From Thiohalocapsa sp963695445 (GTDB lineage: Bacteria; Pseudomonadota; Gammaproteobacteria; Chromatiales; Chromatiaceae), in NCBI GenBank assembly GCA_963695445.1, contig CAVOGV010000020.1, positions 29,526-93,525 of the forward strand: DNA of 64,000 bases, written 5' to 3'. The translations under genes and the position numbers were made by a program. The notes below the pieces were generated by a model that was given only the letters and a program-made list of their open reading frames with translations, was not told the DNA's origin and made no database searches. Positions 54,915-62,948 of the stretch are shown piece by piece (within the stretch, counting starts at the first letter, position 1; every line of letters starts with the position of its first letter).

Positions 54915-54998
54915 AATGCTGTCCTTTAAATTGCTTGGGGCCGCAAAGTGTTTGCGGACAGGTCGAATTTCGCGGCGACGGCGTGCGTGCCCAGGCTA

Positions 54999-55157
54999 AG
55001 GCGATTTCTGTCAAATCTCATACCAGCTGACTTGTCTTGACGCCCGCCTTCTGTGTCGCACCGGCAGTCACATAGCCCGGCTATGCTCCTGCCGGTGCTC
55101 CTAGAAGGCAAACCTCAATCCGGCGTCATCTGGTATGAGATTTTCCGGCAATCGCCT
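54999..55157. repeat. Large cruciform-like element of nested inverted repeats
   Basis: Outer arms 54999-55031 and 55125-55157 match in reverse complement with few mismatches, including a perfect AAATCTCATACCAG core. Inside, GCCTTCT/AGAAGGC (55046-55052, 55103-55109), GCACCGGCAG/CTGCCGGTGC (55058-55067, 55089-55098) and a central CATAGCC/GGCTATG stack into one stem. The 159-bp unit has no coding frame. It could be a miniature element or a structured RNA in the divergent spacer between the carrier-protein gene and the acyl-CoA synthetase. Confidence 0.78.
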
Positions 55158-55218
55158 CAACAAAACGGCACCGTGCGTACGTCGGCCCGAGGCATCACAT
55201 CGCCAGCTTGTCTATAGT

Positions 55219-55482
55219 CTAGGAGTCTGTCGGGCTTCCCGCTCGTCGTCCAGGTTGCAAATCGCGGCTGCAAGCCGCTCCCACGGGCACGTCCGAGGGC
55301 GGGAAGTGCCGCCGTGGGAGTGATTTGCAATCGCGGTGCGTGGCGAGACGAGGTTGCACGCAAGAGCGCACCTTGTGCTGGGCGTCCCGTTGGTTGCAAA
55401 TCGCGGCTGCAAGCCGCTCCCACGGGGATGCCTGCTGCGTTGCTAGGGGTCTGTCGGACTTTCCGCTCGTCATCCAGGAAGA
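55219..55482. repeat. REP cluster flanked by a direct repeat
   Basis: REP units at 55261-55283 and 55401-55423 (each TCGCGGCTGCAAGCCGCTCC then CAC) and an inverted one at 55314-55335. The cluster is bracketed by a direct repeat of about 36 bases: CTAGGAGTCTGTCGGGCTTC and so on at 55219-55254, and CTAGGGGTCTGTCGGACTTT and so on at 55443-55478. The second copy ends right before the ribosome site of the next gene, so the REP insertion appears to have duplicated its leader. Confidence 0.8.
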
Positions 55483-55489
55483 TAAAACG

Positions 55490-58216
55490 ATGACCATCAA
55501 TAATCTCGACGCCCTGTTCAAACCCCGATCCGTGGCGCTGATCGGCGCCAGCAACCGGCGCGGCTCGATCGGTGCGATGCTTGCGCGCAACCTGCTAGGT
55601 GCCGGCTATCAGGGCGCCGTGATGCCGGTGAACCCCAAGCATCGGCAGATTGCCAGGCATCGCGCCTGGCCAGACATCGCAAGCCTGCCCGAGGCGCCCG
55701 ACCTGGGCGTGATCTGCACACCCGCCTCGGCGGTGCCAGAGATTATCGAACAACTCGGTGCGCGCGGGGCGCGCGCCGCGGTCGTCATCACCGCCGGCTT
55801 CGGCGAGCGCCGGGCCAGCGGTGGCGCCGAGTTGCAGCAGGCTGTACAGCAGGCCGCGGCACGTCATCGATTGCGTCTGGTGGGGCCGAACTGCCTTGGC
55901 ATCCTGGTGCCCGGTATCGGGCTCAACGCGAGCTTCGCCCACCGCACGCCGAGCGCCGGCTCGCTGGCATTCGTCGCCCAGTCCGGGGCCATCGTGACCT
56001 CGGTGATCGACTGGGCCGAGCCCCGCGGCATCGGTTTTTCGCATCTGGTGTCGCTGGGCGATATGGCCGATGTCGCCTTCGGCGACATGCTCGACTATCT
56101 GGCCAGCGACCCTGGTACCCGCGGCATCCTGCTCTACATCGAGGCCGTCACCGATGCGCGCCGCTTCATGTCCGCGGCGCGCGCGGCGTCGCGCATGAAG
56201 CCGATCATCGTCGTCAAGGCCGGCCGTCATCCCGAGGGCGCACGAGCAGTGCAATCCCACACCGGCGTGCTGGCCGGCACCGATGCCGTCTACGATGCCG
56301 CCTTCAGGCGCGCCGGTATCCTGCGCGTGCACGGACTGATGGAGCTGTTCGATGCCGCCGAGATCCTGGCACTGGCGCGACCGCCGAAGGGTGACCGGCT
56401 GATGATCCTGAGCAACGGCGGCGGCATCGCCGTGCTTGCCGCCGACGAACTGGTAGATCAGGGCGGGCGGCTGGCGGAGTTGTCCACGGAGACGGTCGCG
56501 GCGCTGGATCAGGTGTTGCCCGACACCTGGTCGCGCGCCAATCCGGTGGACATCATCGGTGACGCACCCGGCAGCCGTTATGCTGACGCCATGAAAATAC
56601 TGAGCCAGGCGTCCGACGTCGACGGCATCCTGGCTTTGCATTGTCCGACCGCGGTGGCCTCCGCGACGGATGCAGCACAGGCCGTGATCGACGCCGCGCC
56701 TGGTCCGCGCGGACCACTGTTACTGACCAGTTGGGTCGGCGAGGAGGCAATGCGCGCCGCTCGCGCCGCCTTCTCGCAACGGCGTATCCCCAGCTACGAC
56801 ACGCCGGAGCAGGCGGTGCGCGCCTTCATGTATCTGGTGCGCTACCGTCGCAACCAGCGTCTGCTGGCCGAGACGCCGCCGTCGGTGCCCGAGGACTACG
56901 TGCCAGACCTGGCGCGGGTGCGGGCACTGATCGACAACATCGGGCCAGACCGGGATGGCTGGCTCAGCGAGGTTGAGTCCAAGCAGGTGCTGTCCGCCTA
57001 CGGGATACCGGTGGTGCCGACGCGCCTGGCCGCGACTCCGGAGGCGGCCGCGGCCTTGGCGGCAGAGATCGGCGGACCGGTAGCGTTGAAGCTCCAGTCG
57101 CCGGACCTGCTGCACAAGAGCGCCGCCGGCGGCATCGCGCTCGATCTAATCGGCCCGGCCGCGGTGGAGGAGCGGGCGCGGGCGATGCATCAGCAGGTCG
57201 CTGCTGCCCATCCCGATGCGCGCTTGCTCGGCTTCAGCGTGCAGCCCATGGTGCGCCGCCCCGGCGCCTACGAGCTGATCATCGGCGTCGCCGACGACCC
57301 GCAATTCGGCCCCGTGATCCTGGCCGGACACGGCGGTACCCAGGTCGAGGCCATCGACGACAAGGCGCTGGGCCTGCCGCCGATGAATATGCGTTTGGCA
57401 CGCGAGCTGCTGTCGCGCACGCGGATCCACCGCTTGTTGCAAGGCACGCCCGGCCATACCGCGGCGAACCTGGATGCGGTCGCGCTGGTGCTGGTGCGGG
57501 TGTCGCAACTGGTCTGCGACTTCCCGGACATCCGCGAGTTGGACATCAACCCGCTGCTGGCCGACAACTACGGCGTGGTCGCGCTCGATGCCCGCATCCG
57601 GGTGTCGCTGGAGCCGCCGGTGCCGGGCGTGAGCGGCCACGCTCGGCTTGCGATCCGCCCCTATCCGAAGGCGCTGGAGGAGACCGTCACCCTCGGCGAC
57701 GGACGCAGCCTGTTGTTGCGCCCGATTCGCCCCGAGGACGAGCCCTCGTTGCAGGAAGCGTTCGCCAAGCTGACGCCGGAGGAGGTGCGGCTGCGCTTCT
57801 TTGCGCCGATGAGCACCCTCGACCACGTTGCCGCCGCCCGCTTCTCGCAGCTCGATTACGATCGCGAGATGGCCCTGGTGCTGACCGATCCCGGCATCCC
57901 CGGTCGCACCGAGATCTATGCCGTGGTCAGTCTTAGTGCGGACCCCGACAACGAGCGCGCCGAGTACGCGATCTTGGTGCGACACGACATGGCGGGCATG
58001 GGGCTCGGCATCCTGCTGATGCGCCGCATCATCGACTACGCCCGCCAGCGCGGCATTCGCGAAATCGATGGCGATGTGTTGCGCGACAATCGCACCATGC
58101 TCAAGTTGTGCAAGGTGTTCGGCTTCACCACCAAGCGCGATCCGGAGGACCTGGAGATCGTCAAAGTACGGCTGCGGCTCGATGCCGCCAATCCGGATTC
58201 GCCCGCCCCTGACTGA
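55490..58216 (+). CDS. ADP-forming acyl-CoA synthetase fused to GNAT acetyltransferase (Pat-like)
   Basis: 908 residues from the ATG at 55490. Domain order: CoA-binding Rossmann (KPRSVALIGASNRRGSIGAM), succinyl-CoA-synthetase-like domains with the phospho-His region ARAVQSHTGVLAGTDAVYDA, an ATP-grasp domain (VALKLQSPDLLHKSAAGGIA and IRELDINPLLADNYG), and a C-terminal GNAT domain (RLRFFAPMSTLDH, YAILVRHDMAGMGLGILLMR). This is the layout of the protein lysine acetyltransferase Pat/YfiQ, which silences AMP-forming acetyl-CoA synthetase by acetylating its RSGK lysine. Fittingly, a synthetase gene and carrier protein lie just upstream, divergent, although that synthetase is now broken. Confidence 0.94.
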   Translation: MTINNLDALFKPRSVALIGASNRRGSIGAMLARNLLGAGYQGAVMPVNPKHRQIARHRAWPDIASLPEAPDLGVICTPASAVPEIIEQLGARGARAAVVITAGFGERRASGGAELQQAVQQAAARHRLRLVGPNCLGILVPGIGLNASFAHRTPSAGSLAFVAQSGAIVTSVIDWAEPRGIGFSHLVSLGDMADVAFGDMLDYLASDPGTRGILLYIEAVTDARRFMSAARAASRMKPIIVVKAGRHPEGARAVQSHTGVLAGTDAVYDAAFRRAGILRVHGLMELFDAAEILALARPPKGDRLMILSNGGGIAVLAADELVDQGGRLAELSTETVAALDQVLPDTWSRANPVDIIGDAPGSRYADAMKILSQASDVDGILALHCPTAVASATDAAQAVIDAAPGPRGPLLLTSWVGEEAMRAARAAFSQRRIPSYDTPEQAVRAFMYLVRYRRNQRLLAETPPSVPEDYVPDLARVRALIDNIGPDRDGWLSEVESKQVLSAYGIPVVPTRLAATPEAAAALAAEIGGPVALKLQSPDLLHKSAAGGIALDLIGPAAVEERARAMHQQVAAAHPDARLLGFSVQPMVRRPGAYELIIGVADDPQFGPVILAGHGGTQVEAIDDKALGLPPMNMRLARELLSRTRIHRLLQGTPGHTAANLDAVALVLVRVSQLVCDFPDIRELDINPLLADNYGVVALDARIRVSLEPPVPGVSGHARLAIRPYPKALEETVTLGDGRSLLLRPIRPEDEPSLQEAFAKLTPEEVRLRFFAPMSTLDHVAAARFSQLDYDREMALVLTDPGIPGRTEIYAVVSLSADPDNERAEYAILVRHDMAGMGLGILLMRRIIDYARQRGIREIDGDVLRDNRTMLKLCKVFGFTTKRDPEDLEIVKVRLRLDAANPDSPAPD

Positions 58217-58245
58217 TTGATCGTGCGTCCGCGGGGCAGGCAAAC

Positions 58246-58279
58246 AAAAGCCCCGCGGACCGAGGTCCGCGAGGCTTTT
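58246..58279. terminator. Bidirectional intrinsic terminator
   Basis: AAAAGCCCCGCGGAC / GTCCGCGAGGCTTTT, a 15-bp stem with one mismatch, a four-base loop, and an A-run on one side and T-run on the other. It lies 30 bases after the Pat-like gene and 45 bases after the stop of the convergent sulfur globule gene, so it can serve both. Confidence 0.88.
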
Positions 58280-58324
58280 CATTCCGCTCGGCACCGATGT
58301 GCCGAGGTCGATTTGTGCGCGCTG

Positions 58325-58669
58325 TTACTGGGCAGTCGGTGCCTGCGGCGGGATCGGCGCCTGCGGGGCGGTCATCGCGACCGGTGCGCCGGGCTGGCCG
58401 GCCCCGTAGTACGGCATATAGCCGTAGTTGGGCGCGTAGCCGTAACCGTTGTAACCCTGGAAGCGGTCGTAGCCGCGGCCGTATCCGCGACCACTGCCAT
58501 TCGCGCTGCCGCTCATGTTGAAGTTGGCATTGCCATCGGCAAAGCCGTCGCCGAAGACGTCGTTGGCCATATCGGTGAAGCCGTTGAAGGGACCGTTGCC
58601 CCAGGCAAAGGCCGACGCGGAGGTCAGGACGAGGGAAGCGACAGCAGCAGCCTTGATGATCTTGTTCAT
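58325..58669 (-). CDS. Sulfur globule-type envelope protein, copy 1
   Basis: 114 residues from the ATG at 58669 (MNKIIKAAAVASLVLTSASA), a clear Sec signal peptide cleaved before FAWGNG. The mature protein is rich in Gly, Asn, Tyr and Pro, with FADGNANFNMSGSANGSGRG then YGRGYDRFQGYNGYGYAPNY and a Pro/Ala/Gln tail, and has no Cys. This composition and layout match the sulfur globule proteins of purple sulfur bacteria, which coat the periplasmic S0 globules formed during sulfide or thiosulfate oxidation. It has its own promoter and terminator, like its paralogue at 59787. Family call rests on composition and signal peptide. Confidence 0.82.
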   Translation of the reverse strand: MNKIIKAAAVASLVLTSASAFAWGNGPFNGFTDMANDVFGDGFADGNANFNMSGSANGSGRGYGRGYDRFQGYNGYGYAPNYGYMPYYGAGQPGAPVAMTAPQAPIPPQAPTAQ

Positions 58670-58733
58670 TCTATTTGCTCGAAGTTGATTGAGTTGGGAA
58701 GCCGGCGAGGCGATGTCGCCTCGGATGAACAAC

Positions 58734-58761
58734 AGAATATCAGAATTTTCTAATATTACAA
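58734..58761 (-). promoter_or_regulatory. Predicted promoter of sulfur globule gene 1
   Basis: On the minus strand TTGTAA (58756-58761), a 16-base spacer, then TATTCT (58734-58739) preceded by TGA, giving an extended -10. The same architecture and almost the same spacer sequence occur before the paralogue at 60281-60308, which strongly supports function. The predicted untranslated leader is about 55-60 bases. Confidence 0.75.
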
Positions 58762-58862
58762 GAAAAATTTATGGGCTGCCTGGCTTTCGATAAAGCGTTC
58801 TTATGGTTCGCCGGCCCTATAGAATCGGTGCCGTGCCGTTGCCGTTGCCGTTGCCGTTGCCG

Positions 58863-58924
58863 TCGCGATTGCAAATCGCTCCCACGGGGACGCGCTCTTT
58901 GTGGGAGCGGCTTGCAGCCGCGAT
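58863..58924. repeat. Inverted pair of REP elements
   Basis: TCGCGATTGCAAATCGCTCC (with AC) at 58863-58885 and GTGGGAGCGGCTTGCAGCCG (with CGAT) at 58901-58924, opposed with 15 bases between, as in the pair at 25827-25905. A GTTGCC microrepeat (five tandem units) leads into it at about 58830-58862. It sits between sulfur globule gene 1 and the thioesterase gene. Confidence 0.85.
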
Positions 58925-58967
58925 TGGCCGCGCCGCAGACATCCGTCGCCGTTGCCGATCGCTGCTC

Positions 58968-59504
58968 TTAGCCACGCCCCTGGGGTTCCCCCGGCTGCTT
59001 CGGAGTGGTGTCGTTCGGCGTGATCGACGCTTCGCGTATGGCCCGGTTCCGGGCCTCGATCTCCCGCCGGAACTCGCGGCGCAGCCGGGCCCCCTCGTTG
59101 CGTCGGCGCTCAAGCGGGGTTTTGATTTGCAAAGGAGGGACCGGAACCGGCCGACCCTGTTGGTCGACCGCAACCATCGTGAAGTAGCAGGTCATCGCAT
59201 GGCGGGTCGTCTTGTGGATGATGTCTTCCGCGAGGACGCGGATGCCCACCTCCATGGATGTCGTGCCGGTAAAGTTCACTGCCGCTAGAAAGGTCACGAG
59301 TTCCCCGACGTGGATCGGCTCGCGAAAGAACACCTGATCGACCGACATGGTCACGACGTAATGATTCGAATAACGCGACGCGCAAGCGTAGGCCGCCTGG
59401 TCCAGCAGTCGCAGCGTCGCGCCGCCGTGGACATGGCCCGAGAAGTTGGCCATGTCTGGCGTCATCAGCAAAGTCATCGATAAGGTTTTGTGTTGGTTGT
59501 CCAT
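58968..59504 (-). CDS. Acyl-CoA thioesterase (hotdog fold, YciA-type)
   Basis: 178 residues. A single hotdog domain: MTPDMANFSGHVHGGATLRL then LDQAAYACASRYSNHYVVTM, SVDQVFFREPIHVGELVTFL and TTSMEVGIRVLAEDI. The Asp in LLDQAAY and the HGG turn are the usual catalytic region of bacterial acyl-CoA thioesterases. The C-terminal 50 residues are charged and basic (RRRNEGARLRREFRREIEAR), longer than in YciA. It cleaves acyl-CoA to free acid in the cytoplasm. It stands between the two sulfur globule genes, in the same direction but with its own spacing. Confidence 0.9.
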   Translation of the reverse strand: MDNQHKTLSMTLLMTPDMANFSGHVHGGATLRLLDQAAYACASRYSNHYVVTMSVDQVFFREPIHVGELVTFLAAVNFTGTTSMEVGIRVLAEDIIHKTTRHAMTCYFTMVAVDQQGRPVPVPPLQIKTPLERRRNEGARLRREFRREIEARNRAIREASITPNDTTPKQPGEPQGRG

Positions 59505-59702
59505 CGTGCAGGTGCTTGCCTGGTGGTTGCGTTGCTGAATTGGCCCGAGCGGTGATCAAGGCCAGGCGATAGCATGCGGCGTCGTTCGCTCGCCGTCGAT
59601 GGTTGTCGTTGTCGCCATGCGCTCGGCTTAGGTGCAGATGCGTGGTTGAATTTCATTCTCGGCGTTCCGGGGAATACTTTCCCGGTCTCCCTGCTAGGGG
59701 CC

Positions 59703-59741
59703 AAAAAAAACCCCGCGAACCGAAATTCGCGGGGTTTTTTT
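59703..59741. terminator. Strong bidirectional intrinsic terminator
   Basis: AAAAAAAACCCCGCGAA / TTCGCGGGGTTTTTTT with a six-base loop. It follows sulfur globule gene 2 (stop at 59787, minus strand) by about 45 bases, and resembles the terminator behind copy 1, so both genes appear to be single transcripts. Confidence 0.93.
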
Positions 59742-59786
59742 ACCGGCCCTCCGCGCTAGATGCGCAGGGGGCGGTATGACCCGGTG

Positions 59787-60215
59787 CTATTGAGCGACCG
59801 GTGCCTGCGGGGCGAGAGGCGCCTGCGCCTGCGGGCCGGCCATGGTCATCGGGGCGCCTGGGTAGCCGGGGCCGTAGTTGGGCGCGTAGCCCTGAGCATA
59901 GCCAGGGCCGTAGTTCGGCGCGTAGCCAGGGCCATAATTCGGGGCGTAGCCGTAACCGTTGTAGCCCTGGTAACCGTTATAGCCCTGGAAGCGGTCGTAG
60001 CCGCGACCGTACCCGCGGCCGCTCCCGTTTCCGCTCATGCTCATGTTGAAGTCGGCATTGCCGTTCGCGTAGCCATCGCCGTCGCCGAAGACTTGATTGG
60101 TCATGTCGGAGAAGCCGTTGTTGAAGCCGTTGAAGGGACCGTTGCCCCAGGCAAAGGCCGACGCGGAGGTGAGGATCAGGGTGGTGACGGCAGCAGCTTT
60201 TAGAATCTTGTTCAT
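59787..60215 (-). CDS. Sulfur globule-type envelope protein, copy 2
   Basis: 142 residues, paralogue of the protein at 58325-58669. Signal peptide MNKILKAAAVTTLILTSASA, cleavage before FAWGNG. The mature part is Gly/Tyr/Asn/Pro-rich with about four GYAPNYGP repeats near residues 85-120, which makes it longer than copy 1, and the same Pro/Ala/Gln tail. The conserved start of the mature protein (WGNGPFNGF) and the RGYGRGYDRFQGYNG block are shared. Probably a coat protein of periplasmic sulfur globules. Own promoter upstream and strong terminator downstream. Confidence 0.82.
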   Translation of the reverse strand: MNKILKAAAVTTLILTSASAFAWGNGPFNGFNNGFSDMTNQVFGDGDGYANGNADFNMSMSGNGSGRGYGRGYDRFQGYNGYQGYNGYGYAPNYGPGYAPNYGPGYAQGYAPNYGPGYPGAPMTMAGPQAQAPLAPQAPVAQ

Positions 60216-60280
60216 TTTGGTCTCTATCTCATCTTTGGTGGGCGGTTGGTCGCTAGGTCGTCTTGCCTGCGATGAAAGAC

Positions 60281-60308
60281 AGAATATCAGAATTCTCTAA
60301 TATTGCAA
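60281..60308 (-). promoter_or_regulatory. Predicted promoter of sulfur globule gene 2
   Basis: On the minus strand TTGCAA (60303-60308), 16 bases, then TATTCT (60281-60286) with a TG-A extension before it, and an AT-rich stretch (AAAAAATATA) just upstream as a possible UP element. The core is nearly identical to that at 58734-58761 although the surrounding DNA has diverged. Confidence 0.78.
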
Positions 60309-60602
60309 TATATTTTTTATAGCTGCGTGGTATTTCGATAAAATCTTGTTATGTCGAGCATCGCTCGTGCGTCGTTTGGTCTGTCCTAACCGAGATTCAT
60401 AGAGGGCGCGGAATCTTTGCAGATGCGTCAAGTTTCATGACGCCAAGGCGCCTGCAGAGCCAAGGGCCAAGGTCCACTCGTTCGCAACCGCGCTGCACAG
60501 TAGCCCTCGGCCCTCGGCCCTCGGCGCTTGGCCCACTCGAAGTGACGCGCGGGTTGAGCGGTCCGGTGTCGTGCTTTCGTCGGCCGGAGGCCTCGCCCCG
60601 CT

Positions 60603-61070
60603 CTACTTGTAGAGCTGATCGGGGTCGATCAACGGCTCGGCGATGACCTCGACGCGGTCGCCGCGTACGGCGTTGTAGAAGCAATTGCCGCGGCCGGTGT
60701 GGCAGGCGGGGCCGGTCTGGTCGACCAGCAGCAGCAGGGTGTCGCCGTCGCAGTCTAGGCGCATTTCCTTCAGATGCTGCACCTGGCCGGAGGACTCGCC
60801 CTTGCGCCAGAGCTTGGCGCGGGAGCGTGACCAATAACAGACGCGGCCCGTGGCGAGGGTCTCGTCGAGGGATTGCAGGTTCATCCAGGCCAGCATCAGC
60901 ACCTCGCCGCTGTCGTGCTGCTGCGCGATGGCGGGGATGAGGCCGTCCGGGTTCAGCTTCAGGCCGGCCCGAACCTGAGCCCAGGGCAGGCTGGCGCCGA
61001 GGTCGGCACGTTCGTTGGCCTTGATGCCCGGCATCGGTTGGGCTGGGGTGGACGGATCTTGTGCGGTCAT
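60603..61070 (-). CDS. hisI: Phosphoribosyl-AMP cyclohydrolase
   Basis: 155 residues from the ATG at 61070; the open frame continues to 61157 without a better start. Third step of histidine synthesis: it opens the adenine ring of PR-AMP. Landmarks: GLIPAIAQQHDSGEVLMLAW, CYWSRSRAKLWRKGESSGQ, then LDCDGDTLLLLVDQTGPACH and GRGNCFY, which contain the Asp and Cys residues for Mg and Zn. It carries an N-terminal extension of about 30 polar residues. It is a stand-alone HisI, without HisE fusion, divergent from pyrC by 127 bases. Confidence 0.95.
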   Translation of the reverse strand: MTAQDPSTPAQPMPGIKANERADLGASLPWAQVRAGLKLNPDGLIPAIAQQHDSGEVLMLAWMNLQSLDETLATGRVCYWSRSRAKLWRKGESSGQVQHLKEMRLDCDGDTLLLLVDQTGPACHTGRGNCFYNAVRGDRVEVIAEPLIDPDQLYK

Positions 61071-61197
61071 GCGATGGGTCTCTGCAGGCGTTAGACTGAG
61101 AGAGGTTAGCAGACCAAGCCAGCCGCTCGCGCGGGCGCATCTGCGCTGGTTGCGCAAGTCGCAGCGTGGGTTTCGACCAGATCAGAGAGGAAGCATC

Positions 61198-62538
61198 ATG
61201 TCCAGCCTGTTGATCACCAACGCCGAGATCGTTAACGAGGGCCGCCGGTTCGAGGCGGACCTGCTGATCGAAAACGGCCGCATCGCGGCCATCGGCGGCG
61301 ATCTGCAAGCGCGCCCCGCGGACCGGGTCATCGACGCCATGGGGCGACTGCTGATCCCCGGGATGATCGACGATCAGGTGCATTTTCGGGAGCCGGGGCT
61401 GACCCACAAGGCGGACTTCACCAGCGAGTCACGCGCGGCGGTGGCCGGCGGCATTACCAGCTTCATGGAGATGCCGAACAGCAACCCGGCGACCCTGAGC
61501 CTGGACCTGTTGGAGGCCAAGCACGCCCGCGCGGCGGAGGTCTCGCGAGCCAACTATAGCTTTTACCTGGGCGCCAGCAACGACAACATCGATGCCATCC
61601 GCGCCGTCCGTGTGGGTCAGTGCTGCGGCGTGAAGGTGTTCATGGGCGCCTCCACCGGCAACATGCTGGTGGACAACGAGCAGACGCTGGACGCGATCTT
61701 TGCCGACAGCCCACTGCTGATCGCGACCCATTGCGAGGACACGCCCACCATCCAGGCCAACGAGGCGGAATTCCGTGCCCGCTATGGCGAGGACGTACCA
61801 ATGAGCGCGCATCCGCTGATCCGGTCGGAGGCGGCCTGCCTCAAGTCCTCGACCCTGGCGGTAGCGCTGGCACGCCGGCATGACGCACGGCTGCACGTCT
61901 TGCATATCACCACGGCGCGGGAACTGGAGCTGTTCACCCCCGGCTCGGTGGCGGGCAAACGCATCACCGCCGAGGCCTGCGTGCACCATCTGTTTTTCGA
62001 TGCCCGCGACTATGCCGACAAGGGCACGCTGATCAAGTGCAACCCGGCCATCAAGCGCCCGGAGGACCGCGACGGCATCCTCGCGGCGGTGACCGAGGAC
62101 CGTATCGACGTGATCGCCACCGACCACGCCCCCCATACGCTGGAGGAAAAGGCCGCGACCTATTTTAAGGCGCCTGCGGGACTACCGCTGGTGCAGGACG
62201 CCTTGCCGTCGTTGTTCGAGCATGTGCAGGCGGGTCGGCTCAGCCTGGAGACCCTGGTGCGCAAGACCAGCCACGCCGTGGCGGAGTGCTTCGGTATCGA
62301 GGAGCGCGGCTACATCCGCGAGGGCTATTGGGCGGATCTGGCGTTGGTGGACCTCAGCACGCCCTATATTCGCGAGCGTGACCAGGTCCTTTACAAATGC
62401 GGCTGGTCACCCTTCGAAGGCCGGCAGTTTCATGCCCGCATCGCCGCGACCCTGGTCAACGGGCAGGTCGCATATGAGGACGGTGCGGTCAATGATGCCG
62501 TGCGCGGTAGTCGACTCCAGTTCCGGACCGTGCGCTAG
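61198..62538 (+). CDS. pyrC: Dihydroorotase
   Basis: 446 residues from the ATG at 61198, with GAGGAAG upstream. It closes carbamoyl-aspartate to dihydroorotate in pyrimidine synthesis. Amidohydrolase landmarks are IPGMIDDQVHFREPGLTHKA, MEMPNSNPATLS, GVKVFMGASTGNMLVDNE (carboxylated Lys), THCEDTPTIQ, LHVLHITTARELELF, and IATDHAPHTLEEKA. The metal motif reads D-D-Q-V-H rather than H-x-H, which is normal for one bacterial subgroup of the TIGR00857 family. Its stop overlaps by four bases the end of a small convergent gene. Confidence 0.95.
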   Translation: MSSLLITNAEIVNEGRRFEADLLIENGRIAAIGGDLQARPADRVIDAMGRLLIPGMIDDQVHFREPGLTHKADFTSESRAAVAGGITSFMEMPNSNPATLSLDLLEAKHARAAEVSRANYSFYLGASNDNIDAIRAVRVGQCCGVKVFMGASTGNMLVDNEQTLDAIFADSPLLIATHCEDTPTIQANEAEFRARYGEDVPMSAHPLIRSEAACLKSSTLAVALARRHDARLHVLHITTARELELFTPGSVAGKRITAEACVHHLFFDARDYADKGTLIKCNPAIKRPEDRDGILAAVTEDRIDVIATDHAPHTLEEKAATYFKAPAGLPLVQDALPSLFEHVQAGRLSLETLVRKTSHAVAECFGIEERGYIREGYWADLALVDLSTPYIRERDQVLYKCGWSPFEGRQFHARIAATLVNGQVAYEDGAVNDAVRGSRLQFRTVR

Positions 62539-62744
62539 AACGTATCGATGCCGTCGTCGCCGATCTGAGACCGCAGGCGCCGGAGTTCTTGCAGATACTC
62601 GATGCGCTGGCGCGCCTCGGGTGAGTAGCCGCCGGCGGAGCCGCGGCTGGAGCGCAGCATGGTCAACCGTTCTACAAGCGGGGTGATCTCGTCGTCACCG
62701 GTTTGGATGTCGTCGTCTGGCGTGTCGTCTGTTTCGTACGTCAT
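62535..62744 (-). CDS. Small acidic protein, PA3496/DUF3545-like
   Basis: 69 residues from the ATG at 62744 with GAGGG just upstream. The N-terminal half is acidic (DDTPDDDIQTGDDE). The C-terminal half is a charged helix, YSPEARQRIEYLQELRRLRS, as in the PA3496/DUF3545 family of small gammaproteobacterial proteins of unclear envelope or regulatory role. The family call is moderate. Convergent with pyrC, sharing four bases. Confidence 0.6.
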   Translation of the reverse strand: MTYETDDTPDDDIQTGDDEITPLVERLTMLRSSRGSAGGYSPEARQRIEYLQELRRLRSQIGDDGIDTF

Positions 62745-62948
62745 GGGTGCCCTCAAAAGGGGTTACTACTTACTTGGGTGTCAATTTACGAACAGACGAC
62801 CACGAAAACGGAAATGAAATATCTTCATGGTTTTCATCGAACATTTTTATCGATGCACCCGGCACCCGGCATCGGGCGTCGACACTGGCGGCGCCTTGCC
62901 GGGATCGTGGCTGACAGTGCGTAGCACGCTCGGCCTTGCCGCATCGCG

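Noticed and set aside
58860..58930. tRNA-like cloverleaf suspected from paired stems
   Set aside because: The stems belong to the REP pair and there is no T-loop or acceptor-stem pattern. No tRNA was found in the window.
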